This document shows, piece after piece, positions 45,601 through 52,143 of a DNA stretch of 52,143 nucleotides. Numbering within the stretch: the stretch's first letter is position 1; each line of letters starts with the position of its first letter. Both the position numbers and the translations under genes were made by a program. The DNA comes from Verrucomicrobiales bacterium (GTDB lineage: Bacteria > Verrucomicrobiota > Verrucomicrobiia > Limisphaerales > UBA9464). Under the pieces are notes generated by a model. The model saw nothing but the letters and a program-made list of their open reading frames with translations. It had not been told where the DNA came from and searched no databases. The DNA is taken from contig JAIXZE010000431.1 in the NCBI GenBank assembly GCA_027489875.1, positions 1-52,143 on the forward strand. Direction: 5' to 3'.

Positions 45601-46077
45601 CGGCACGCCCTTCTTGTCGTCCGGAATCGGCAGCCCACCCTCGGTCACATGAAAGATCCCGGCCGTCGTCCGGCGATCGGATTTTGGATTGTGCAGGACG
45701 CCATTCCGCAGTCGATAGCTCTTGAGCAATGGCGAGCTCACATGGTCTTCCGAAGGCGGCAGTGACAGCATCCGGGCCAGTCGTGGCCGATCCAGCACCA
45801 GCGTCTTCGCCGGCAGTTTCGGCGGCACGACGATCTCGCCGAGATAATCGTAGAGGAAGGTCTGGATGCGGTTGTCCGCCGGACAGAGATAGGTCGAGAG
45901 CAACCGATCCTTCTCGCGGCCGTGTTCGATGAAGAGCTTCAGGGTGGCATCCAGCGGATCGCCTCCACCAGGGGGTGGCACGGGGGCAAAACCAAGCTCC
46001 GCCAACTTCAGATTCAGGTGCCGGTGCAAGGCCTCGGAGTCCGCCGGAGTCAGTCCAATTCGATCAGGAGAATGCAT
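42628..46077 (-). CDS. Very long protein, candidate pyrophosphate-type PEP carboxykinase
   Basis: 1149 residues from ATG 46077; a TTG at 46149 would add 24 residues. No signal peptide or membrane segment, so cytoplasmic. A glycine-rich Lys loop, VSGGGKSEISK (G484-K487-S488), lies near the middle and recalls the kinase loop of PEP carboxykinases (GGGK or ACGKT types). Size (~1150 residues), single-domain character and this loop match my recollection of the PPi-dependent PEP carboxykinase family of Entamoeba and Propionibacterium, which interconverts oxaloacetate plus PPi with PEP, CO2 and Pi. Other conserved-looking stretches are HWSGHTGCVILAPHLTGIAKDELG and RVDHDISLLVPELWCRMG. Assignment rests on the loop and length and needs a profile search. 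Neighbours (DUF1501/PSD1 pairs) do not suggest a shared pathway. Confidence 0.6.
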   Translation of the reverse strand: MHSPDRIGLTPADSEALHRHLNLKLAELGFAPVPPPGGGDPLDATLKLFIEHGREKDRLLSTYLCPADNRIQTFLYDYLGEIVVPPKLPAKTLVLDRPRLARMLSLPPSEDHVSSPLLKSYRLRNGVLHNPKSDRRTTAGIFHVTEGGLPIPDDKKGVPREVFAALLRRAFQPPPELQRLPFTAGTVPAECFVTMQLRPVVSPEVPGYLPAKSMEIRFFVPGSLVANLDFVESIFGNAGDPYLPENDAALDVEHWSGHTGCVILAPHLTGIAKDELGLPRWEDATERQRRDGMCWKKEGEPYNDGNAFKLTARDASGTIVTIISDNYFGYCKKEVKTQVSFAANLLGLAEEEHAGGALVFARYDLASEYDANQHRMEYPHTFEEAVRLLGPAVDVRPEGYAVDRAYPDVIYVPESVRFELEPQTVRWSRPDGTEGGLKLLLGHTYVLPSGFKVHLEKPVGNRAWRLVGTRQEGVLCHKPCTVSGGGKSEISKPIADAIIHGPVFVADFHRDFDAIDEVLKRDFSRRFRDPARHGTDHRPVLSPQRTLGSVIKLLTPCLEFSDEHNAWLNSIPAHIKELVLVVKRFWQPAWGDHWREQFSVDVINGTPANELRLGRRRLATQFLRVGYANEGAWRTFGLRKDFHPSLKLQAEDDITASVTVPREWAGLLGDQSTTPSVKFVQNVEFRLFQRPDDAVVRGYDHSAESDFERTDNFFSNYAPLTRRDAQNMVEESVGFHQFTEPMQRLVSGVARNPSEQYFVCTAQPRMVDGAMSKNPRYLQTRPDLLQPRTWHLADVGARLARRLPFNAPLPVPVHAVLAGRRNNPAEKGVRSLACYGPIHYLELPELFMEFISSMTGKSPSTTGAGSEGALTKSPFNALPPVYDLNAALAGFIITGYDGFLTSAGCVGPKLRVDHDISLLVPELWCRMGVEEREPRSLLANGYLERVKDFEFDGNTVKASRLGYRITPRFVNNFFGRVFNHPHSVLTEPMLRPEQQDPAEFADAVANVVETHRRVAQHYFNDGSIDAACPPLKALLHIMRDDQYEGQGLESPAIRALFTRENMLASEWYRERLKAKQVLDLRQWRRHADYLEKFLGRPGYSEEVTRLGVRDRLRLARVMIEKVKAPGYLDELVGTIGGEPAIATAARALG

Positions 46078-46199
46078 GGGATCACGCAGGAATTCGCGCC
46101 CTTGCAGAAGGACGCGGCTGGACTTTACGGACGTTGCCGCAGACGGCAAGCCATGGACTTTCCGCGACCCAAGGAATCATTCATGGAGACCATCAACCA

Positions 46200-47516
46200 C
46201 TACCCACGCAGCAATCGATCAATCACCACGCCGTCGCTGAGCGCCAGCGGACGTCCTACAGGTGTCCGGATTTCCTTCTCAGGATTGATGCCCATTCCCT
46301 GCAACAGGGTCGCGTGCAGGTCCTGCACGCGCACCGCATCCTTCGGTTCACGGTTCTCGCCTTCCGGATCGGTGGCCCCGTGCACGTAGCCGCGGCGGAT
46401 GCCGCCGCCAGCCATCGCCACCGTAAATCCGTAGGGCCAGTGATCCCGCCCCTCGAAGGGGTTGAGTTTCGGGGTCCGCCCGAACTCACCCCCGCACAGG
46501 ACAATCGTGGATTCGAACAGCCCCCGATCCTTGAGGTCGCGGATCAGTGCCGCAAAGGCGGGATCCAGCACTGCCAGCTTCTTGCGCTGGAGTTCATGGT
46601 TGTTCACGTGGGTGTCCCACCCATCCAACGTCACCTCGACACACCGCACCCCCTTCTCGACCAACCGCAGCGCCGCGAGGCAACCACGCCCAAACGGCGT
46701 GTCGCCGTAAGCCGCACGTTGGGATGCCGGTGCCTGCTTCACGTCGAAGGCCGCCAACTGTTCCGAGCCCATCAACTTCAGCGCCCGCTGCATCGTCAAC
46801 TGATGCAGCGTGGCCTTCCGGTCGAGATCAGGCATCCGCCCACGCCCGAAGGCGTCCTCAACCACGGTCAGATCCGAGATCCGCTGCTGGCGACGGGCTT
46901 CGGGAACCTCCGTGGACACGTCCTGGATCGGCCCCTGCGGATCCTGCACCTGGAAGGCGTCGTACTCCGCACCAAAGTAACCGCCGCGCGCCGGCCATTG
47001 ATCCGGCAGGATCGAAATGTGGCGTGGGATGTCCATGCCCGGATCCTCGCCCTCGTGGCAGACCACCGCCCCCACGGAAGGATGAACCACCGTCGGACTC
47101 GGACGGTATCCCGTCTTCATGTTGTACACCGCACGCTCGTGGTCCGCCTCCTTGCTGACGACCGAGCGGATCAGGGTCATGTCGGACAGAAGGTCGGCCA
47201 CTTGCGGCAGCGCCTCGCCGATCCGGACTCCGCGGAGCGATGTCCCGATCGCCTTTGCGCCATGGGCGATCGCGGATCCCGGATGGGGATCAAACGACTC
47301 CAACTGGCTGGGACCGCCCGCCATCCACAGGACGATCACCGAGCGGGCCGGCTTCCCGCGCGGGGCCGCTTCGGCTTCGCGCGCCAACAACCGGGCCACG
47401 GGTGTCAGCCACGCCAAACCCGCGGACGCACCCCAGCGGAGCAACGTCCGCCGCGACACATGTCCGAAGCTTCGACAGGCCCCGTCGCCCCCAGGCAGAT
47501 GGTTCAGTGGTTCCAT
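46200..47516 (-). CDS. DUF1501 exported protein (second pair)
   Basis: 438 residues. A Tat signal (SRRTLLRWGASAGLAWLTPVARLLA) follows ~20 residues of leader. DUF1501 landmarks are VIVLWMAGGPSQLESFDPHPG, DHERAVYNMKTGYRPSPTV, VEVTLDGWDTHVNNH, CGGEFGRTPKLNPFEGRDHWP and VQDLHATLLQGMGINPEKE. The gene overlaps the upstream PSD1-type gene by 13 bp on the minus strand, so translation is coupled. It is only a diverged relative of the DUF1501 protein at 40726; the GRDHWP motif is present here, whereas that protein has GRDHNP. Active-site chemistry is undefined for this family. Confidence 0.88.
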   Translation of the reverse strand: MEPLNHLPGGDGACRSFGHVSRRTLLRWGASAGLAWLTPVARLLAREAEAAPRGKPARSVIVLWMAGGPSQLESFDPHPGSAIAHGAKAIGTSLRGVRIGEALPQVADLLSDMTLIRSVVSKEADHERAVYNMKTGYRPSPTVVHPSVGAVVCHEGEDPGMDIPRHISILPDQWPARGGYFGAEYDAFQVQDPQGPIQDVSTEVPEARRQQRISDLTVVEDAFGRGRMPDLDRKATLHQLTMQRALKLMGSEQLAAFDVKQAPASQRAAYGDTPFGRGCLAALRLVEKGVRCVEVTLDGWDTHVNNHELQRKKLAVLDPAFAALIRDLKDRGLFESTIVLCGGEFGRTPKLNPFEGRDHWPYGFTVAMAGGGIRRGYVHGATDPEGENREPKDAVRVQDLHATLLQGMGINPEKEIRTPVGRPLALSDGVVIDRLLRG

Positions 47517-49147
47517 GAAAACTCCGTCGAATTCATCAAGGTCCAGAAGAGATCTCCCATGCGATGCGACCGCTTGCCGTCCTCGCCGGAATTGTCGCGC
47601 AACCGGTCCACGAAGTGCGCCTTCTCCGCCGGTGTCGGTCGCCGCGTCAGCACAGCCAGATACGCCGTCTCCACCGCCACGTCATCGTCAGGAGCCACCG
47701 CTCCGATGCGCGTCGACGCATTCATCAGCAAGTCCTCCTTCGTGCGTTCCCGCACCAATTCTCCGTTCATCATCACGAGCCGCTGCGGGATCGTTCCGGA
47801 GAACCCGTCGAACTCATCCTCGCCGATGTCGCCAAACCGCTTCACGAAATCGTTCTGCTGGAGGTAACGGAGGACACGGACGAACACCGGCGAATCAGCG
47901 TCGATCGTCCTGAGGTTGGCCGACTGAAGGATCGCCCCGGCGACCTGATCCGGACGCAGGCGGGTCAGCGGGAAGGCCGCAAACTGCAGTTCCTGCTCGG
48001 GCGTCACCGGATGCCCAGGGTCAGCATTCCGGCTGTCCCTCCGGAAGACCTCCGTGGTCGCGATCACGCGGATCAGGCGCTGGAGGTCGAACCCGTTCGC
48101 GACGACATCGTCCACGAGGACCTCCATCGCGGGATGGAACGGTCCATCCAACGGGATTTCGTCGATTGGCTTGTGGAGCGGACGGTTGAACAACAACGCC
48201 CACGTGCGGTTGACCAACGTGCGCGCAAAGGCGCGGTTGTCGCGGTGGGTGACCCACGTCGCCAACCGCTGGCGCAAGGGTCCCTCCGCAGGCAGCAACC
48301 CCGCGTTGAAAGGAACCCGCGGGGTCACGACCTCTTTCTCCTTCTGCTTCAGGTACCGGTATTCGTAAGCCTTCTCCGCGTTGTCGCGGACCCCCGTCAG
48401 CGACATTTCAGCGCAGGCAAAGAACGCCGCCAACTGATGGAAGTCCCGCTGCTTCCACGGTCCCCCGAACATGTCGTCGTGGCATTGCACGCAATCGATC
48501 CGGAGCCCCAGGAAGGCCCGCGACACACGCGCGGCCAACTTCTGCTCGTCCGGCCCTTCGGCCTCGTTGTTCTGGTCGACCGTGACGGTCACGAAGTTCG
48601 CCTGGGGTCGACTCGTCCACAGGCCTTCCGCGGTCAGCAGTTCGCGCACGAGGGCGTCGTAGGGGCGGTTCCGGTGGATCTGTTCGCCAAGCCACGTCAC
48701 CAACCGATGCCTCCGGTACACGATGAACGGCCCGCCTTCCACGCCGACGGCGATACGCGCCAACCGTTCCGCGAAGTAGTCGCTGAACCGCCGATCCTGG
48801 AGGAGGTGCGAGACCCACCATTCGGTCCGCTGCGCCGGGCTCACCTGCTCGAAGGCCCGGATCTCTTCAACGGAGGGCACGGTTCCCGTCAACGCCAGCG
48901 AGAGCCGCCGCGCCCAGGTCAGGTCGGACGCCAAAGGAACCGGCGAAACGCGGGCTCGGGTCCATTCCGCGGCAAACGCTGCGTCCACGCGACTCGCCGA
49001 GGCGCGTACGGACGTCTCAGCATGGCCAGGATCACGGACAGGCTCGGGTGCAACAAAGCGCTCGCGTCGGACAAACCGACCGGCCACCCCGCCCAGAACC
49101 AGGAGGAGGGTCACCACGAACACCGCATTGCGAAACCACGATTTCAT
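47504..49147 (-). CDS. DUF1549/DUF1553 (PSD1-type) membrane-anchored protein
   Basis: 547 residues. It starts with an N-terminal membrane helix without a clear cleavage site (FRNAVFVVTLLLVLGGVAG), so it is probably anchored. DUF1549 contains the haem-like CVQCH at 219-223 (DCVQCHDDMFGGPWKQRDFH). DUF1553 follows (FARTLVNRTWALLFNRPLHKP, FDLQRLIRVIATTEVFRR, LDGPFHPAMEVL, LMMNASTRIG-type end). It is shorter than its counterpart at 38732 and lacks that protein's charged linker. It overlaps the DUF1501 gene by 13 bp and is upstream of it, the same gene order as the plus-strand pair. Confidence 0.87.
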   Translation of the reverse strand: MKSWFRNAVFVVTLLLVLGGVAGRFVRRERFVAPEPVRDPGHAETSVRASASRVDAAFAAEWTRARVSPVPLASDLTWARRLSLALTGTVPSVEEIRAFEQVSPAQRTEWWVSHLLQDRRFSDYFAERLARIAVGVEGGPFIVYRRHRLVTWLGEQIHRNRPYDALVRELLTAEGLWTSRPQANFVTVTVDQNNEAEGPDEQKLAARVSRAFLGLRIDCVQCHDDMFGGPWKQRDFHQLAAFFACAEMSLTGVRDNAEKAYEYRYLKQKEKEVVTPRVPFNAGLLPAEGPLRQRLATWVTHRDNRAFARTLVNRTWALLFNRPLHKPIDEIPLDGPFHPAMEVLVDDVVANGFDLQRLIRVIATTEVFRRDSRNADPGHPVTPEQELQFAAFPLTRLRPDQVAGAILQSANLRTIDADSPVFVRVLRYLQQNDFVKRFGDIGEDEFDGFSGTIPQRLVMMNGELVRERTKEDLLMNASTRIGAVAPDDDVAVETAYLAVLTRRPTPAEKAHFVDRLRDNSGEDGKRSHRMGDLFWTLMNSTEFSWNH

Positions 49148-49257
49148 GCGCGCTCAAGCCCGAGCAAATCATCAAACCGGCGAATTGCCACACGACAGTT
49201 TCCCGCTGAAACATCCGAAGCCGGTATACGGTCGTTAAGAGCAACATCAGGAACGGA

Positions 49258-50469
49258 ATGTTTCAGCCCGATCAGGCACCACAGGAAGCCCCGGAACTTT
49301 CGGCAGCCAACCCGACGGAACAGGTCGCATCCCGCCCCCCCCACCCGCCGGCGCAGGACGGCGGACGACTCCGGCGGGTCCTCGGCCGGGTGATCCGCGG
49401 GCTGGACTGGACCTTTGGCCTGATCTGTCTCGTTGCCGGTCTCGCCATCTTCTCGGTGGTTCCCCTGCTCAACTTCATCAGTCTGGGATACTTGCTCCAC
49501 GTCAGCGCACAGGTCGCCCGGTCTGGCCGGATCCGGGATGGTTTTCCGGGCGTCCGTCGGGCCTCCCGCATCGGAAGCTTCGTTGTCGGTGCCCTTTTGA
49601 TCTGCATTCCCGCGCGCATCCTTTCGGGCCTTTGGAAGGACGCCGAGATTGTGGCCCCCGGGAGCACCGGTGCCTCCCTCTGGCGGATCGCCACGTTCCT
49701 TGTCACGGCGGTCACCCTGTTTCAGATCCTGTGGGCCAGCCTTCGGGGCGGACGCCTCCATCACTTCCTGTGGCCTGCCCCGCTTCGGTTCCTTGCCTGG
49801 TTGAAGTCCCCCGACAAAATGACATCGGTCCGGGACAGGCTTTCGGCCGCGATCGCCGGCCTTCGCCTTCCATTCCTCTTCTGGCTGGGCACCCGGGCCT
49901 TCGCAGGAACGTTTCTCTGGCTCCTTCTCCCCGTCGGAATCCTGATCGCCGCAGCCCAGCAGGCACCGGAAGCCGGGGGAGCCATCCTTTCCCTGCTGGG
50001 TGGCCTGCTCCTGATGCCCGTGGTTTTGTACCTTCCGTTCCTGCAGGTTCGCTTCGCACTTGAAGATCGGTTCCGGGCCCTGTTCGAGATCGGCGTCATC
50101 CGCCAGCACTTCAACCGGGCACCGTTGGCGTTCTGGTGCGCCCTGCTGGCCACGCTGCTGTTCGCCCTCCCACTCTACCTGCTGAAGATCGAACTGCCGC
50201 CGCGCGGCATCGTCTGGCTCCCCAGCCTCGTCTTCGTGCTCTTCATCTTCCCGGCACGACTGCTGACCGGCTGGGCCTTCGGCCGGGCCCGGCGCCAGCC
50301 CTCCCCTCGCCATGGCGTGATCCGGTGGGCCACCCGTCTCGGTCTCATCCCCGTCGTCCTGCTCTACGTCGTGATCGTCTATCTCAGCCAATACCTGTCG
50401 TGGAATGGAACCCTCGGCCTCCTGGAACAGCATGCCTTCCTTGTTCCAGCCCCGTGGGCCAGCCTCTGA
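49258..50469 (+). CDS. Multi-pass membrane protein of unknown function
   Basis: 403 residues. A Pro/Ala-rich N-terminal tail (~1-45) precedes about eight hydrophobic segments, beginning FGLICLVAGLAIFSVVPLLNFISLGYLLHV and ending LIPVVLLYVVIVYLSQYL. VPLLNFISLGYLL with GRIRDGFPGVRRASRIGS is a recognisable conserved block of PVC-group membrane proteins of unknown role, somewhat like DUF4013 proteins. AGGA lies nine bases upstream of ATG 49258, supporting the start. Divergent from the PSD1 gene across 110 bp. A long frame on the opposite strand is an artefact of codon bias. Confidence 0.7.
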   Translation: MFQPDQAPQEAPELSAANPTEQVASRPPHPPAQDGGRLRRVLGRVIRGLDWTFGLICLVAGLAIFSVVPLLNFISLGYLLHVSAQVARSGRIRDGFPGVRRASRIGSFVVGALLICIPARILSGLWKDAEIVAPGSTGASLWRIATFLVTAVTLFQILWASLRGGRLHHFLWPAPLRFLAWLKSPDKMTSVRDRLSAAIAGLRLPFLFWLGTRAFAGTFLWLLLPVGILIAAAQQAPEAGGAILSLLGGLLLMPVVLYLPFLQVRFALEDRFRALFEIGVIRQHFNRAPLAFWCALLATLLFALPLYLLKIELPPRGIVWLPSLVFVLFIFPARLLTGWAFGRARRQPSPRHGVIRWATRLGLIPVVLLYVVIVYLSQYLSWNGTLGLLEQHAFLVPAPWASL

Positions 50470-50668
50470 AGACACGTCCAATCCGAAGCAGAATCTTCCC
50501 ACGGCTCGCCAACTTCCCCGGCTCGTCGGGTTTTCCGGGACCACTCCCTACTCGACTCCGCGCGGGTCGACGCAGTAGCTTCAGCCCGCATCCCTGTTTG
50601 AAGTCGGCACCTCCGGTGTCGCCCACACACAGGAGAAAACCGTCATTCGTCGCCTTGTCAGGCCTCCC

Positions 50669-52143
50669 ATGAAAACACATCCAAGACAGAACCCAGACTC
50701 CGACCGGGGCAGCAGGCCCCTGCCCTTCCGGCGCACGCTGGCCTCCGCCGCCATCGCGTCGGCGCTGTTGGGCGGCACTTCCTCGGTTCAGGCCCAGTCC
50801 GACAACTTCGACTCCACTTCCCTCGGTTCCCAGTGGGCCAGATATCAGTTCTTCGCCCAGAAGTACGATTCCGTCCCCTCTGGCAGCGGCCGGGCCCTCC
50901 GCATCCAGGCCAACCCCGTCCCCGGTGCCGCCCCGGCCGCCGCTGCAATCACCCAGACCAACGTCTACACGGACTTCTACGTCGCGCTGGATGTCGTGAA
51001 CTGGGCCAACAGCAATCAGGCGCTCGTCCTGCTCGGACAGTGGACCCCAGGGGGGGCGGATGGCCTCACCGGAGGCACCGGCATGATCTTCAACTACAAT
51101 CCCGCACAGGCCGGCGATAACGCGGGCAACCGCAAGGGCGGACAACTCCAGATCAACTCCATTTCCCCCGGCTTTGCTGCGGCAACAAAGTCGGTCGCTG
51201 AAATGACGCTGGAACCCGGCCGTTCCTACCGGCTCGTCTTCCAGGCCGTTGGAACGATCTACACGGGCAGGATCTACGACCTCTCGGACCTCACCACCCC
51301 GATCGCCACCATCAAGGCCGAAGACTCGACCTACTCCACGGGTCAGTGCGGCTTCCTGTCCTTCAGCCGCAACGGCACCGTCGGTGTCACCGATGTCACC
51401 ATCGACAATTATGTCGCCGCGGCAACGGACCCGAATACGGCTCCGGCCCCGGCCCATGTGCACCCCATCGCCGGCACGCCGATCGTCGTGACCCGCACTC
51501 CCACGGCACGCTATGCGAACCTTCATCCCGCCGGCACCGGGATCAGCTTCCAGGCGCGCACCTTCACCGCAGGCCAGATCAATGCCGCGGCGACCAAGTT
51601 GTTCCTGAACGGTACCGACGCCTCCGCATCGCTCGCGCCGCTGCCCGCAAACGCCTCGACCGTCAACTTCACGACGGCCGCCGGAACCCTGAAGCCCAAC
51701 GCTCTCTACTCCGCCCGGATCGTCCTCGAAGACACCACGGGCACGCTGAAATCCACGAACCAGTTCTGGTTCGATACCTTCACCGACGCCTTCCTAAAGA
51801 CAGCTCCGGTCCTCACCATCGAAGCCGAGGACTACAACTACGACAGCGGCAAGTATCTCACGGGCGTCATCCCGGTCTCCGGCCTCACGATCGACAACAG
51901 CCTCATCGGCGGCGGCGGCACGGGTTACTACGGCCTCATCGGAACGCCCGATATCGATTTCTCGAAGCCGGGCGGATATTACTCCCCGCTCCTCGCAGAG
52001 TATCGCGCGGATGATCGCGTCCAGATCACCCAGGGTTCCGTCCTGCTCCCCGGACGTCGCGAAGGTGCGGACATCGCCGACATGGTCACCATGGCCGAAG
52101 AGGTCTACCGCATCCACGATACCCGCCGCTCCCAGTACGCCGC
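50669..52143 (+). CDS. Secreted protein, 3' end outside window
   Basis: 491 codons read without a stop to the end of the window. ATG 50669 begins a long signal peptide (RRTLASAAIASALLGG, cleavage near SSVQAQS). Residues ~45-245 look like a jelly-roll/concanavalin-type domain (DNFDSTSLGSQWARYQF, a start seen in many verrucomicrobial secreted proteins; ending GVTDVTIDNYVAAATDP). A ~100-residue Ig/FN3-like segment follows (GTPIVVTRTPTARYANLHP to NQFWFDTF). The truncated remainder begins IEAEDYNYDSGKY, which resembles the start of a carbohydrate-binding (CBM6-like) 'EAEDY' module. Probably an extracellular carbohydrate-binding or degrading protein; any catalytic part would lie beyond the window. 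Confidence 0.75.
   Translation, partial: MKTHPRQNPDSDRGSRPLPFRRTLASAAIASALLGGTSSVQAQSDNFDSTSLGSQWARYQFFAQKYDSVPSGSGRALRIQANPVPGAAPAAAAITQTNVYTDFYVALDVVNWANSNQALVLLGQWTPGGADGLTGGTGMIFNYNPAQAGDNAGNRKGGQLQINSISPGFAAATKSVAEMTLEPGRSYRLVFQAVGTIYTGRIYDLSDLTTPIATIKAEDSTYSTGQCGFLSFSRNGTVGVTDVTIDNYVAAATDPNTAPAPAHVHPIAGTPIVVTRTPTARYANLHPAGTGISFQARTFTAGQINAAATKLFLNGTDASASLAPLPANASTVNFTTAAGTLKPNALYSARIVLEDTTGTLKSTNQFWFDTFTDAFLKTAPVLTIEAEDYNYDSGKYLTGVIPVSGLTIDNSLIGGGGTGYYGLIGTPDIDFSKPGGYYSPLLAEYRADDRVQITQGSVLLPGRREGADIADMVTMAEEVYRIHDTRRSQYA

Noticed and set aside
46134..46149. TTGCCG/CGGCAA hairpin as terminator of the second DUF1501 gene
   Set aside because: It is about 50 bp upstream of the coding end, on the side of the next gene, with only six pairs and no T-run.
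49144..50544. A 466-codon minus-strand frame
   Set aside because: Antisense to the multi-pass membrane protein; hydrophilic Glu/Gly/Pro-rich product typical of a shadow of a hydrophobic gene.

Overview
The window is high-GC bacterial chromosome. Its gene content points to Verrucomicrobiota, probably a Pedosphaera/Limisphaerales-type member. The pointers are two DUF1549/DUF1553 (Planctomycete-type cytochrome C) plus DUF1501 gene pairs, two giant PVC-type haem-binding dehydrogenases, ThuA domains, an H-X9-DG prepilin, very large secreted beta-sandwich proteins, and intergenic mosaics of hairpin repeats. This placement is inferred from families; no rRNA or tRNA gene is present.

Layout. 1-4661: the 3' part of a tRNA-modifying-type methyltransferase, a membrane protein, a Phd/VapC-type toxin-antitoxin pair, a lipoprotein, and a divergent adenylate-forming ligase. 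4662-5227: a hairpin-rich repeat mosaic. 5228-8496 (minus): dgt-like dNTPase followed by recG. 8659-27042 (minus): five large or secreted proteins (ThuA/dehydrogenase/cytochrome fusion, SUMF1-like lipoprotein, four-unit lectin/Ig protein, dehydrogenase/cytochrome/DUF6807 fusion, FN3/galactose-binding protein) plus a small membrane protein. Clear terminators lie at about 8600 and 15994, and repeat-filled gaps sit between the genes.

27220-34706 (minus) is the most coherent functional unit. It holds an AraC-type regulator, a 3-hydroxyisobutyrate-dehydrogenase-like enzyme, an MFS transporter, a nitrilase-family amidohydrolase and a secreted beta-helix lyase-like protein. Three of its junctions are exact 4-bp stop/start overlaps. 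It looks like an inducible catabolic operon: an exported enzyme, uptake, then cytoplasmic amide hydrolysis and beta-hydroxyacid oxidation. The substrate is unknown.

34747-38360: tgt, then on the plus strand a prepilin-like protein with terminator, an EamA transporter and a YkgJ-type cysteine-cluster protein. 38361-49147: two PSD1 plus DUF1501 export pairs on opposite strands. Between them lie a second repeat mosaic and a 1149-residue protein that I interpret as a pyrophosphate-type PEP carboxykinase. 49258-52143: a multi-pass membrane protein and a secreted protein cut by the window end.

The intergenic DNA carries at least four repeat families: a 20-bp hairpin (5 copies), a 30-bp bulged hairpin (3 copies), heptamer tandem repeats of consensus AGTYSCC, and two sister 40-bp palindromes whose arms covary. 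No CRISPR array, insertion sequence, prophage or RNA gene was recognised.
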